The position numbers and the translations under genes were made by a program. The notes below the pieces were generated by a model. The model was not told the origin of the DNA, searched no databases, and worked only from the letters and a program-made list of their open reading frames with translations. 64,000 nt of DNA from Pseudoduganella namucuonensis (GTDB taxonomy: Bacteria; Pseudomonadota; Gammaproteobacteria; Burkholderiales; Burkholderiaceae_D). This document shows positions 42,406 through 51,650 of the stretch, piece by piece (the first letter of the stretch is position 1; the number at the start of each line of letters is the position of its first letter). The stretch is from positions 1-64,000 of the forward strand of contig NZ_FPBO01000035.1 in NCBI RefSeq assembly GCF_900116645.1, written 5' to 3'.

Positions 42406-43176
42406 ATGAGACGCTTGGCGCCCTTACTTTTGCTGCCGCCCCTGGTGCTCGCGCTGATCGGCTTGCGCGGCGGCGAGCCGGCGCCGCAACGGCATCCCGC
42501 GCTGGCCACGCTGCCCGCGCGCATGGTGTGGGCGTGGGAGCGGCCGGAGGACTTGCGCTGGCTGCCAAGGGACGTGGGCGTGGCCTATGTCGCGGCCAGC
42601 GTCGTGCTGCGCGGCGACGAGGCGATCGTCCATCCCCGCATGGCGCCGCTGCTGACGGCCGACGGCGTGGCCAGGGTGCCGGTGCTGCACGTGGACGCGT
42701 CCTGGCGCGAGCCGCCGGCGCTGAACGCGTTGCAGGCCGAGCGCGTGGTGCGGGAATTGCTGCGCGTGGCGCAACGCGGCAACCGCCACGTGGTGCAGCT
42801 CGACTTCGAGGTGCGCCGCTCGCAGCGTCCCTTCCTGGCGCGCGTGATGGCCGAGGCGCGCCGCCGCCTGCCGCCCGGGATGGCGCTGTCGGTGACCGCG
42901 CTGGCGTCCTGGTGCCTGGACGATCACTGGCTGCCGTCCGGCCTGGCCGACGAGATCGTGCCCATGGCCTTCCGCATGGGGCCGGGCGAACAGGCGCTGC
43001 GCCAGCGTCTGCGGCGCGACGGCTTCCCGCGGCACGCCTGCCGCCACGCGGCCGGCTACGCCACCGACGAACCGGGCCTGCGCGGCGTGAACCCGCGCAG
43101 CTATTATTTCTCTCCCCGTCCATGGACGCCCGCCACTTGGCGCGCCGAGACGAACCCCACCCAACCACCGACATGA
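42406..43176 (+). CDS. DUF3142-domain secreted protein
   Basis: This 256-residue protein has an N-terminal signal or anchor sequence (residues 1-20, LLLLPPLVLALIGL) and a domain resembling DUF3142. Its VVQLDFEVRRSQRPFL block and the GMALSVTALASWCL...LADEIVPMAFRMG pattern recall TIM-barrel glycosidase-like proteins. No catalytic assignment is possible. Its stop overlaps the next start (ATGA), so the pair is translationally coupled. Confidence 0.75.
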   Translation: MRRLAPLLLLPPLVLALIGLRGGEPAPQRHPALATLPARMVWAWERPEDLRWLPRDVGVAYVAASVVLRGDEAIVHPRMAPLLTADGVARVPVLHVDASWREPPALNALQAERVVRELLRVAQRGNRHVVQLDFEVRRSQRPFLARVMAEARRRLPPGMALSVTALASWCLDDHWLPSGLADEIVPMAFRMGPGEQALRQRLRRDGFPRHACRHAAGYATDEPGLRGVNPRSYYFSPRPWTPATWRAETNPTQPPT

Positions 43177-45443
43177 CCATGCGCCCGTCCCGACTACCTT
43201 CCTGCCTTGCCGCGGCATTGCTGCTGGCATTGCCGCGTGCCGCGCTGTCCAGCGGCGCCGACGGTTTCACCGACAACCGTTACGCCTCCCTCTACCAGGT
43301 GGCGCCCGCCGCGCTGGCGCAATACGCGGGCGGCGACCTGGGCGTGCTGCCCGGCACCTACTGGCGCATCTATCACTACCTGGCCTACCAGGCGGCGAAG
43401 GGCCGCGCCCTCACGGCGGGGCAACTGGCCGCGCTGGAGCTGGACCGCTGGCACGTGGGCAAGGGCAGCGATTGGGACTACGCGTACGAGCCCGAGAAAA
43501 ACGGCAGCGGCGGCTGGAGCAAGGAGCGCGCCGCCTACGCCAGGCAATGGGGCCTGCCGGTCGACGTGAAGCTGGACGTGATGGGCGAGACCGACGACGG
43601 CAGCTATGTGAACTGCCATGGCGACGCCTTCCGCCAGGCCACCGTCACCTTGAAGGCGCGCGCGCAACTGGGCGCCGGCGGCAAGCCGGACGCGTGGCAC
43701 AAGGCCTGGCTGCAAGGGCAGGACGCGGTGTTCGCCAACTGCCAGGAGCCGCCTCACCAATACGGCCAGCCGCGGCCCAAACGGGTGACGCGATTGCCGC
43801 CCGCGCCCGCCGCCGGGGCGCCGGATTGGCTGAAGGCCGACCATGCCTACCAGACCGCCGCCGCGTACTTCTATTCCCGCGATTTCGACGCCGCGCGCAA
43901 GCAGTTCCAGCTGGTGGCGCAGGACGCCAAGTCACCCTGGAAAACGCTGGGCGCCTATCTCGCCGCGCGCAGCCTGATACGCGCCGCCACGCTGGACGGC
44001 GAGGGCAAGGCGCCGGACCGCAACACCAAACTGCTGCAGGCGCGCAAGGAGCTGGAGGCGCTGGCGCCGTCGTTCGCGCCGGCGAAGCGGATGATCACGC
44101 TGGTGGACGCGCGCATCGATCCGGCGGCGCGCATCGCCGCGCTGGCGCGGCAGCTGGAACAGGAGCCCTTCGGCGCGGACACGCCGCGCCTGCTGAGCGA
44201 TTACCTGGTTTTGCTGGACAAGCAGCCGCGCGCCGCCATGATCGCGGCGAAGGAGCCGCTCACCGCGTGGATAGGCGCGATGCAGGCCGAAGTCCCGGGC
44301 GACTACTTCGACGACGCGCGCGGCAAGGAAACGCAGCAGGTGCGCAAGGAGGCCATGGAAACCCTGCGCCAGCGCTGGCTGAATCAGCCGGACGCCCTGT
44401 GGCTGGCGCCCCTGCTCACGCTGGCCCACCCGGGCGAGTTGCGGGAGGCGGAGCGCAAGGCCGCCGCCGCCGTGCCGGCGAAACATCCACTCTACCTGGA
44501 CCTGCAGTACCACCTGGCGCGGCTGGCCATCGCCGAGAAGCAGGCCGAGAAGGCGGACCGGGAGATCGACCGCCTGATGGCCGCCCACGGCAAGGCCATG
44601 TCCACGGCGACGGCCAACCGCTACCTGGCGCTGAAGATGGCGTCGGCCGGCACGCTGGACGCGTTCTTGGCCGCCGCGCCGCGCAAGCCGGACGGCGTGG
44701 AGCAGGGCGGGGCCATCGACGGCGCGCCGGCCGAAGCGGACACCGACGGGGACACCGACGAGGACTTCGCGTTGAGCGTGTTCCGTCACATGCCGATGAG
44801 CGAACTGAAGGCGCTGCTGGCGCATCCGCGCCTGCCGGCGAAATGGCAGGCGCCGCTGCGCGAGGCGACGATGGCGCGCGCCCTGATCCTGAACGACGAG
44901 GCGACGGCGCTGGCGCTGCTGGACGGCCTGGCGAAGGGGCGCAAGACCACCGGGCACCTGTATGCGCGCTACCGCAACGCGGCCAGCGGCGCGGAGCGCA
45001 AGCTGGCGGGCGCGCTGCTGCTGGTGAACACGCCGGAGCTCAATCCCAAGGTGATCGATGCCTTCGGCCGCGGCCGGGACTGGGGGTGCGGAAGCAGCGA
45101 GCCGGGCGAGGATGGCGGCGTGCCCGCGCAGCCGCCGCGCTATCTGGGCGCCGGACAACTCGCGGAGGCGGCAAAGGAACAGCAGGCATTGATGAGGCTC
45201 CCGCTGCGCACCGAATTCATCGCGCCGGCGCTGCTGGCGTGGGCGAAGCAGAAGCCCAGCGACGAGGAGGCGCCCAAGGCGCTGCATTTCCTGGTGGCGT
45301 CCACGCGCATGGAGTGCCCGTACGGTTCGGGCAAGGCGGAGAAGGAGCAGCCGCGCGCGCAGTATTCGCGCGAGGCCTTCAACCTGCTGCACAAGCACTA
45401 CCCGAACAGCAAGTGGGCGAAGCAGACGAAGTACTACTATTGA
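43173..45443 (+). CDS. Secreted helical-repeat protein paired with DUF3142, function unknown
   Basis: The 756-residue protein has a signal peptide (residues about 1-26, cut near LSS-G). A cysteine-containing N-terminal part follows, then a long Ala/Leu-rich helical region (about 230-700) that looks like TPR/SEL-type repeats, for example KADHAYQTAAAYFYSRDFDAARKQFQ. A Gly/Asp-rich acidic linker (about 500-530, DTDGDTDED) interrupts it. I do not recognise a named family. The four-base overlap with the DUF3142 gene suggests that the two act together in the periplasm. No terminator is seen before the convergent alkA. Confidence 0.65.
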   Translation: MTMRPSRLPSCLAAALLLALPRAALSSGADGFTDNRYASLYQVAPAALAQYAGGDLGVLPGTYWRIYHYLAYQAAKGRALTAGQLAALELDRWHVGKGSDWDYAYEPEKNGSGGWSKERAAYARQWGLPVDVKLDVMGETDDGSYVNCHGDAFRQATVTLKARAQLGAGGKPDAWHKAWLQGQDAVFANCQEPPHQYGQPRPKRVTRLPPAPAAGAPDWLKADHAYQTAAAYFYSRDFDAARKQFQLVAQDAKSPWKTLGAYLAARSLIRAATLDGEGKAPDRNTKLLQARKELEALAPSFAPAKRMITLVDARIDPAARIAALARQLEQEPFGADTPRLLSDYLVLLDKQPRAAMIAAKEPLTAWIGAMQAEVPGDYFDDARGKETQQVRKEAMETLRQRWLNQPDALWLAPLLTLAHPGELREAERKAAAAVPAKHPLYLDLQYHLARLAIAEKQAEKADREIDRLMAAHGKAMSTATANRYLALKMASAGTLDAFLAAAPRKPDGVEQGGAIDGAPAEADTDGDTDEDFALSVFRHMPMSELKALLAHPRLPAKWQAPLREATMARALILNDEATALALLDGLAKGRKTTGHLYARYRNAASGAERKLAGALLLVNTPELNPKVIDAFGRGRDWGCGSSEPGEDGGVPAQPPRYLGAGQLAEAAKEQQALMRLPLRTEFIAPALLAWAKQKPSDEEAPKALHFLVASTRMECPYGSGKAEKEQPRAQYSREAFNLLHKHYPNSKWAKQTKYYY

Positions 45444-45446
45444 ATA

Positions 45447-46355
45447 CTACGATTGACCGTCGTCGCCGCGCGGATGCAGGCTGGCCCACAGGTGCGCGGC
45501 GGCCATGGTGCGGTGGGGCGCGTAGCGCTTGAGGATGGCCTCGGTGCGCGCCATGTCCGGCTTGGCCTCTTCGCCCAGCAGCGCTTGCAGCGCGGCGCGG
45601 ATGGCGACGTCGCCGTGCAGCGAGCAGTCGGCGTAGCCGTAGCCGCGCAGCAGGCCGTAGTTGACGGTCCACGGGCCGATGCCCTTCACCGCCAGCAGCG
45701 CCTTGCCGATGTCCTCGATGTCGTTGCCGGGGCCGGGCTCCAGGTTCAATTCACCGCTCGCCACCAGCGCGGAGAAGCGCAGCAGGGTTTCCGCCTTGGC
45801 GCGCGAGAATTTTCGGGTGAGCAGTTCGTCCGGATCCAGTCCGGCCGCGCTGGCGGCGTCCGGGTAGCACCACAGGCCGCCGCTGTGCCGGCGTCCGGCC
45901 CGCAGGATGAACGTGCGGCGCAGGGCGATCGCGAAGGGGAGGTTGATCTGCTGGCCGATGATGGCCCAGGTCAGCGCCTCGAACACCGTGGCCGACTGCA
46001 CGATGCGCAGGCCGGGCTGGCGGCGCGACAGCTCGCCCAGCAGCGCGTCGCCGGCGGCGAAGTCGAGGAAGGGTTGCGGATCGATGCGCAGGCCGAGGAT
46101 GTTGAGCGCGGCTTCCCTGGCCAGCGGCGCGACGGCGGCATGCGCCGCCGGGTCGCCGTCCGCCAGCACCGCGCAGGCGGCGCGGTCCGCGCCCAGGGCG
46201 ATATCCAGCACCACCGGCACGCCGTCGAGCAGCACGCCCTTGCGCAAGCGGTCCGGCTTCACCTCCTCGGCCACGCTTTCCGCGTCACGGCCATGGAAGG
46301 CGAGCAGGTCGTGCAGGCGGTAGCCCCCGGGGAGGGCGATCTCGAAGCGCTCCAT
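45447..46355 (-). CDS. DNA-3-methyladenine glycosylase II (AlkA-type)
   Basis: This 302-residue base-excision glycosylase removes alkylated bases. An AlkA N-terminal domain precedes the HhH-GPD core. The helix-hairpin-helix is LLAVKGIGPWTVNYGLLRGYGY and the catalytic Asp is D249 in SLHGDVAIR. Start ATG 46355 overlaps the EamA stop (TGATG), so the gene follows the transporter in one transcript. No methyltransferase (Ada) domain is fused to it. Confidence 0.9.
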   Translation of the reverse strand: MERFEIALPGGYRLHDLLAFHGRDAESVAEEVKPDRLRKGVLLDGVPVVLDIALGADRAACAVLADGDPAAHAAVAPLAREAALNILGLRIDPQPFLDFAAGDALLGELSRRQPGLRIVQSATVFEALTWAIIGQQINLPFAIALRRTFILRAGRRHSGGLWCYPDAASAAGLDPDELLTRKFSRAKAETLLRFSALVASGELNLEPGPGNDIEDIGKALLAVKGIGPWTVNYGLLRGYGYADCSLHGDVAIRAALQALLGEEAKPDMARTEAILKRYAPHRTMAAAHLWASLHPRGDDGQS

Positions 46356-47242
46356 CACGCCGCCGATTTGCGCAGCCAGGACAGGTCGGGCTTGAAGCCC
46401 GTCACCAGCGCCGTGCCGACGATGACGATGGCCGCGCCGGCCACCGTGTACCAGCCCACCGTCTCGCCCAGGAACAGCACGCCCCACAGGATGCCGAACA
46501 GGGGGCTGATGAAGGTGACCGTCAGCGCCGAGGTGGCGCCCACGTCGCGCACCAGCTTGTAGTACAGCAGGTAGGCGACGCCGCTGCACAGCACACCGAG
46601 CGCCAAGGCGGCGCCGATGATGCCCGGCGTCGGTTCGCCGGGCGAGGGGAAGACGGCCAGCGACGGGATGGTGAGCAGCGAGGCGGCCCACATCGAGCCG
46701 TGCGCGTTGGCGAACGGTTCCACCGCCTTGGCCTGGCGCGCGTAGGTGCTGGCGATGCCGTAGTTGAAGGAGGCGAACACCGCGGCGGCGATGGCCAGGC
46801 CGGCGCCGGCCTGCGCGCTGGAGTGGTCGAAGCCCACCAGCAGCGCGACGCCGGCGGTGCCCAGCGCGAGGCCCAGCAGCACGCGGCCGCCCACCATCTG
46901 GCGCTGCCACACCGCGCCGAGCAGGGCGCCCCAGATCGGCGCGGTGGCGTTCAGCACCGACAGCACGGACGCGGACAGCGTGCGCGCGGCGTAGGCGAAC
47001 AGCAGGAAGGGCAGGGCGGAGTTGAACAGCCCGAGGATCAGGTAATGCTTCCAGTGCTGGCGCAGGTCCAGCGGCTTTTTCATCATCAGGCCGACGATGG
47101 CGAGGAACAGGGCGGCGAACACCACGCGGTACTCGATCAGCACCGCCGGGCCGAGCACGGGCGCGGCGATGCGCATGAAGAGGAAGGAGCCGCCCCAGAT
47201 CGCGGCTAGCAGGATAAGGCGCAGCAGGTTGGCGGTGCTCAT
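46355..47242 (-). CDS. EamA/DMT-family transporter
   Basis: This 295-residue inner-membrane protein has ten hydrophobic segments in two EamA repeats. It opens LLRLILLAAIWGGSFLFMRIAAPVLGPAVLIEYR, the usual start of the family, and the second repeat closes LFGILWGVLFLGETVGWYTVAG. It is a different paralogue from the one at 22159. The substrate is unknown. It is coupled to the glycosylase gene by a TGATG overlap. Confidence 0.9.
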   Translation of the reverse strand: MSTANLLRLILLAAIWGGSFLFMRIAAPVLGPAVLIEYRVVFAALFLAIVGLMMKKPLDLRQHWKHYLILGLFNSALPFLLFAYAARTLSASVLSVLNATAPIWGALLGAVWQRQMVGGRVLLGLALGTAGVALLVGFDHSSAQAGAGLAIAAAVFASFNYGIASTYARQAKAVEPFANAHGSMWAASLLTIPSLAVFPSPGEPTPGIIGAALALGVLCSGVAYLLYYKLVRDVGATSALTVTFISPLFGILWGVLFLGETVGWYTVAGAAIVIVGTALVTGFKPDLSWLRKSAA

Positions 47243-47335
47243 GGGACTCCGGTAGTTGTATAGACTAGCGGTATTGTGGGGCAGCGCGGCCGGCCCCGCC
47301 AGCCGATTCTTGCTATTGAATCGCCATTGAGTCGC

Positions 47336-48352
47336 TCAGCGCACCAGGCAGGCGTTCGGCGTGGCCGATTCCGGCGTCAGCGCGGCGGCGTGGTTGAGCC
47401 GCAGCGCGGACGGCACGCCGTTCTTCACCGCCGTCATCTCGGCCAGGATGGAGATCGCGATCTCGGCCGGCGTCTTGCTGCCGATGTACATGCCGATCGG
47501 GCCGTGCAGCTTGTCCAGCTGCTCCGGCGTGACGTCGAACTGCAGCAGGCGTTCGCGCCGCTTGCCGTTGTTCAGGCGCGAGCCGATGGCGCCGACGTAG
47601 AAGGCGTCCGACTTCAGCGCCTCCATCAGCGCCAAGTCGTCCAGCTTGGGATCGTGCGTCAGCGCCACCACGGCGCTGCGGTGGTCCAGCCGCATCTGCT
47701 GCACCAGGTCGTCCGGCATGGCGTGCACCAACTGCGCGCCGTCGACCTGCCAGCCGGCGCGGTATTCCTCGCGCGGGTCGCAGACGGTGACGTGGTAGTC
47801 CATGGCGCTGGCGATCTGCGCCAGGAAGCGCGACAGCTGCCCGGCGCCGATGATCAGCAGCCGCCAGCGCGGGCCGTGCTGGGTGACCAGCTCGTTGCCG
47901 GCCAGTTCGAGGATGTTGCCGGCCGGGGCGGGGGCCAGCGCGACGGCGCCGGTGTCCAGGTTCAGGCGGCGTTCGACCAGCTGGCGCTGGTCCAGCATGG
48001 CGAGCAGCTCGGCGATGCGGCTGTGCGCGCCGATCGGCTCGATCGCCAGTTCGATGGTGCCGCCGCAGGGCAGGCCGAAGCGGTGCGCCTCGTCGGCCGT
48101 GATGCCGTAGCTGACCACCTCCGGGACGGTGCGGGTGATGCCGCGTTCGCGCACGCGGGCGATCAGGTCGTCCTCGATGCAGCCGCCCGAGACGGAGCCC
48201 ACCACCGTGCCGTCGTCGCAAATGGCGAGGGTGGCGCCGATCGGGCGCGGGCTGGAGCCCCAGGTTTTCATCACGGTCACCAGTTCCGCGCGGTGGCCGG
48301 CGGCGATCCAGGCGGCGCTGGTTTTCAGTACTTCGAGGTCTATGCTGTCCAT
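47336..48352 (-). CDS. XdhC/CoxI-family protein
   Basis: The 338-residue protein has the N-terminal XdhC/CoxI domain (VTVMKTWGSSPRPIGATLAI, then GSVSGGCIEDDL) and a C-terminal Rossmann domain (LLIIGAGQLSRFLAQIASAMDYHVTVCDPRE). XdhC proteins insert sulfurated molybdenum cofactor into xanthine dehydrogenase-type enzymes. No molybdenum-enzyme gene adjoins it, so its client is elsewhere. Confidence 0.9.
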   Translation of the reverse strand: MDSIDLEVLKTSAAWIAAGHRAELVTVMKTWGSSPRPIGATLAICDDGTVVGSVSGGCIEDDLIARVRERGITRTVPEVVSYGITADEAHRFGLPCGGTIELAIEPIGAHSRIAELLAMLDQRQLVERRLNLDTGAVALAPAPAGNILELAGNELVTQHGPRWRLLIIGAGQLSRFLAQIASAMDYHVTVCDPREEYRAGWQVDGAQLVHAMPDDLVQQMRLDHRSAVVALTHDPKLDDLALMEALKSDAFYVGAIGSRLNNGKRRERLLQFDVTPEQLDKLHGPIGMYIGSKTPAEIAISILAEMTAVKNGVPSALRLNHAAALTPESATPNACLVR

Positions 48353-48418
48353 CGCGTGACTATACTATGGCGCGGGCGGGGCTGCAGGCGGCGCCGCGGA
48401 TATGGCTTATCGGCGGGC

Positions 48419-48832
48419 TTATCGGCGCGGCCGCTTGCGGCACACGCGCTTGAAGGCGCTTTCGTTCACGCTGCCGGGCAGGATTTTCTCGGCGTCGTAC
48501 TGCTCGTACTTGAACGTGCCCACCGCCTCGCCGCGTCCCATCGCCTCCGGATAGTAGCTCTGGGCCAGCAGGGTGGCGGTGCGCTCGCCGCAGGCGTAGG
48601 CGTATTGCGCCTTCACGGAGCGGTAGGTCTTGCCGTCCGGCGCGGTCTGCGGCCGGCGGTAGCTGCGCAGGGTCCAGGCCTTGCGGCCCTCGTCCTCGTC
48701 CTTGATGTCGCGCTGGTCGATATACAGCTCGCTGGCGCTGTTGCCGCTGACGCGCGTCCAGGCCTGGTCGCCGGCCTTGGCGCAGAGCGGGGCGCAGGCG
48801 CACAGCAGCATCAGTGCCAGCGTGGTTTTCAT
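48419..48832 (-). CDS. Adhesin_E-like secreted protein
   Basis: This small exported protein of 137 residues has a signal peptide (1-20, cut near AKA-G). The layout W-x-R-V-S-G..., SELYIDQRDIKDEDEGRKAW, then AQYAYACGERTATLLAQSYY, fits the surface-adhesin E-like family (PF16747), common in Oxalobacteraceae. Two cysteines (C81 and C131) may form a disulfide. The start overlaps the stop of the M48-like gene by four bases, so the two are translationally coupled. Its function is not known. Confidence 0.75.
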   Translation of the reverse strand: MKTTLALMLLCACAPLCAKAGDQAWTRVSGNSASELYIDQRDIKDEDEGRKAWTLRSYRRPQTAPDGKTYRSVKAQYAYACGERTATLLAQSYYPEAMGRGEAVGTFKYEQYDAEKILPGSVNESAFKRVCRKRPRR

Positions 48833-49935
48833 GGCAGCAGCGGCTTTTTCGCGGCCAGCTTGGCCTTGATCTCGGCGACCGTGCGGTCGATGGCGGCCAT
48901 GCGCTGGGCGGTGCCGGGGTGCACCGCCGTGTAGCCGTTCAGCACCGTGGCCGGATACTGGCTGGCCAGGCGCTGCCAGAACGGCTTGGCGTGGTCGATG
49001 TTGTAGCCGGCGCGCGCCAGCATGTACAGCGCCAGGCTGTCGGCCGCCGCGTCCATGTCGGCCGGCACCGCCTTGATGCCGGCGCCGCCGATCAGCAGCG
49101 ACAGGTCCGGCTTGGCGCGCACCAGGTTGTCGATCATGCTGCCGACGGTGGCCGAATTGCGCATCGCGCCCGGGTGGCCCAGCACGTTGTGCGCGATGTC
49201 CTTGGCCATCACGAAGGCGATCGCCTCGTCGCTTTGCGCGAAGTTGATCATGCCGCGCGTGATCAGCACGCGCGAGCCGTCGGCGTAGGAATTGATGTTG
49301 TCCGAGTTGCCCAGGTTGACGCGGATGGCGCAGGCGCGCGTGACCGGCACCTTCAGGGTCTGGTTGTTGCCGGTGCGGGCGATGGTCACGTCCAGCGCGG
49401 CGCGGCTGCCGACCAGCGGGCCGAGCACCTCGGCCGCCTGCACCTCGGCCTCGGGGCCGCCCGGCAGCTGCTTGCCCTCCACCGCCATCAGGTTGTCGCC
49501 CTTGCGCAGGCCGGCGCGGGCGGCGCCGCTGCCGGCCAGCACGGAGCTCACCTGCAGCCGCTCGCCGTAGCCCAGCACGGCCACGGAGGCCTCGTTGTAT
49601 TCGCCCGGGTAGGAATAGCGGTTCTGCGCGGTGAAGCCGAGCAGGTTGCGCGCCTGCGTGCGGCACAGGTCGGCGTTGTTGATCAGCAGCGGCGCGGAGA
49701 CGCGCGACAGGCGGTCCTGCAGCGCGACCATGGTCTTCAGCGAACCCTGCGCGGCGGCGGCGCGCGCCGACAGCGCGGGCGCCTCGGGGTCGGACGGCCT
49801 GGCGGAGGCGGGCGGCTGCGCGGGCTGCGGCGTTTGCGGCAATAGCGTCGAACAGCCCGTCAGCAGCAACGCCGCCGCGCCCGCGAGCGCCGTCGCCCCG
49901 CCTGTAACCCGTTTCCCGAATGCCTTGCCTGCCAT
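48829..49935 (-). CDS. M48-like lipoprotein with PDZ domain and degenerate zinc site
   Basis: The 368-residue lipoprotein has a lipobox LLTGC (C28) and a Pro-rich linker. A PDZ-like segment (about 120-200; AGSGAARAGLRKGDNLMAVEG) is inserted before the peptidase-like domain. In M48 proteases the zinc site is HExxH plus a third ligand in ExxxD. Here the matching positions read K245-D246-I-A-H249 and D295-A-A-A-D299: the first His is Lys and both Glu are Asp. I infer that it does not hold catalytic zinc. The remaining segments, NSYADGSRVLITRGMI and LARAGYN, are typical of M48 proteins. Confidence 0.8.
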   Translation of the reverse strand: MAGKAFGKRVTGGATALAGAAALLLTGCSTLLPQTPQPAQPPASARPSDPEAPALSARAAAAQGSLKTMVALQDRLSRVSAPLLINNADLCRTQARNLLGFTAQNRYSYPGEYNEASVAVLGYGERLQVSSVLAGSGAARAGLRKGDNLMAVEGKQLPGGPEAEVQAAEVLGPLVGSRAALDVTIARTGNNQTLKVPVTRACAIRVNLGNSDNINSYADGSRVLITRGMINFAQSDEAIAFVMAKDIAHNVLGHPGAMRNSATVGSMIDNLVRAKPDLSLLIGGAGIKAVPADMDAAADSLALYMLARAGYNIDHAKPFWQRLASQYPATVLNGYTAVHPGTAQRMAAIDRTVAEIKAKLAAKKPLLP

Positions 49936-49947
49936 GGATCCTGTTCC

Positions 49948-50397
49948 TTAGTGTTTGCCGGTGCTGCCGAAGCCGCCTTCGCCGCGTTCGCTGTCACCGA
50001 ATTCCTCCACTACGTCGAAGCCCACCTGCAGCACCGGCACGATAATCAGTTGGGCCAGGCGCTCCATGGGGTTCAGCGTAAACGTGTTTTGACCCCGGTT
50101 CCAGGTGGACACCATCAGTTGTCCCTGGTAGTCGGAGTCGATCAAGCCTACCAGATTCCCCAGCACGATGCCGTTCTTGTGGCCCATGCCGCTGCGCGGC
50201 AGGATCATGGCGGCGTAGCCCGGATCGGCGATGTGGATGGCCAGGCCGGTGGGCACCAGCACGGTCTGGCCGGGCTCGATGACGATGGGCGCGTCGACGC
50301 AGGCGCGCAGGTCCAGGCCGGCGCTGCCGGGGGTGGCGTAGGCCGGCATCTGGTCTTTCATGCGCGGATCGAGGATTTTGACGGCGATGTTTTTCAT
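49948..50397 (-). CDS. dut: dUTP diphosphatase
   Basis: Dut (149 aa) hydrolyses dUTP to dUMP, keeping uracil out of DNA and feeding thymidylate synthesis. Motifs 1-5 are visible: GSAGLDLRAC, PRSGMGHK, GLIDSDYQGQ, ERLAQLII and the C-terminal arm ERGEGGFGSTG. It forms a homotrimer. It is the last gene of the ribF-ileS-lspA-coaBC-dut series and starts nine bases after coaBC. Confidence 0.98.
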   Translation of the reverse strand: MKNIAVKILDPRMKDQMPAYATPGSAGLDLRACVDAPIVIEPGQTVLVPTGLAIHIADPGYAAMILPRSGMGHKNGIVLGNLVGLIDSDYQGQLMVSTWNRGQNTFTLNPMERLAQLIIVPVLQVGFDVVEEFGDSERGEGGFGSTGKH

Positions 50398-50406
50398 GGT
50401 GCGTGC

Positions 50407-51627
50407 TTATTGAAAGAGGGAGTGCTTGTCGATCCGTTTCGAGATCTCTGAAATGAGCTGGCGCGCCAGCGTGAGCTTGTCGGCGCGCGGCAGGATGGTG
50501 TGGCCGTTTTCGTCGAACAGGATGATGGTGTTGTCGTCCTGGCCGAAGGTGTGGTGGCCGATGTTACCGACCAGCAGGGGGATGCCTTTCTTTTCGCGCT
50601 TGGCGGCGCCGTATTCGAGCAGGTTCTCCGATTCGGCGGCGAAGCCCACGCAATACGGATAGCCGGCCAGGCTGGTGCGCGCGGCCACGGTGGCCAGGAT
50701 GTCGGGGTTCTGTTCGAACTTCAGGTCCGGCACGGCGCCGTCGGCGGTCTTCTTGACCTTCTGCGTGCTGGGGTTGACCACGCGCCAGTCGGCCACGGCG
50801 GCCACCGAGATGAACACGTGCTGGCCGTGCACCGACGCCATCACGGCGTCGTGCATCTGCTGCGCGCTTTGCACGTTGAGGCGCTGCACGCCGAACGGCG
50901 TGGGCAGCGCGGTGGGACCGGACACCAGGATCACCTCCGCGCCGGCCTCGCGCGCGGCGCGCGCCACGGCGTAGCCCATCTTGCCCGAGGACAGATTGGT
51001 GATGCCGCGCACCGGGTCGATGGCCTCGAAGGTGGGGCCGGCGGTCACCAGGATGCGCTTGCCCGCCAGGACCTTGGGCTGGAACGACGCCACCAGTTCG
51101 GCCAGCAGCTGGTCCGCCTCCAGCATGCGGCCCATGCCCACCTCGCCGCAGGCCTGCTCGCCGGCGGCGGGGCCGAAGACGGCGATGCCGTCGTCGCGGA
51201 TCTGCTGCACGTTGCGCTGGGTGGCGGGGTTCTGCCACATCTCCACGTTCATGGCCGGCGCCACCAGCAGCGGCACGCCGCCCGGACGGGCCAGGCACAT
51301 GGTCGACAGCAGGTCGTCGCACACGCCGTGCGCCAGCTTGTAGATGAAGTCCGCCGAGCAGGGCGCGACCAGGATCGCGTCGGCGCCGCGGGTGGCGTCG
51401 ATGTGGGCCATGTTGTTGTCCACGCGCGGGTCCCACTGGCTGGTGTAGACCGGCTTGCCGGACAGCGCCTGCATGGTGACGGCGGTGATGAAGTGGGTGG
51501 CCGCGTCGGTCATCACGACCTGCACCGAGGCGCCCTCCTTGGTCAGCGCGCGGCACAGCTCCGCCGCCTTGTAGCAGGCGACGCCGCCGGACAGGCCGAG
51601 GACGATTTTCTTGCCGGTCAATTCCAT
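50407..51627 (-). CDS. coaBC: Bifunctional phosphopantothenoylcysteine decarboxylase/synthetase
   Basis: The 406-residue fusion carries out two coenzyme A steps. The N-terminal flavin domain CoaC (about 1-190) has LGLSGGVACYKAAEL and the PAMNVEMWQNPA motif. The C-terminal CoaB (about 195-400) has TAGPTFEAIDPVRGITNLSSGKMG and links cysteine to phosphopantothenate with CTP. The full length is as expected. Confidence 0.97.
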   Translation of the reverse strand: MELTGKKIVLGLSGGVACYKAAELCRALTKEGASVQVVMTDAATHFITAVTMQALSGKPVYTSQWDPRVDNNMAHIDATRGADAILVAPCSADFIYKLAHGVCDDLLSTMCLARPGGVPLLVAPAMNVEMWQNPATQRNVQQIRDDGIAVFGPAAGEQACGEVGMGRMLEADQLLAELVASFQPKVLAGKRILVTAGPTFEAIDPVRGITNLSSGKMGYAVARAAREAGAEVILVSGPTALPTPFGVQRLNVQSAQQMHDAVMASVHGQHVFISVAAVADWRVVNPSTQKVKKTADGAVPDLKFEQNPDILATVAARTSLAGYPYCVGFAAESENLLEYGAAKREKKGIPLLVGNIGHHTFGQDDNTIILFDENGHTILPRADKLTLARQLISEISKRIDKHSLFQ

Positions 51628-51650
51628 CGCTATTCCTTCTTGCTTCGTGT

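Noticed and set aside
47336..48352. A xanthine dehydrogenase operon around xdhC
   Set aside because: No xdhA/xdhB or molybdenum cofactor gene adjoins it; only xdhC is present.
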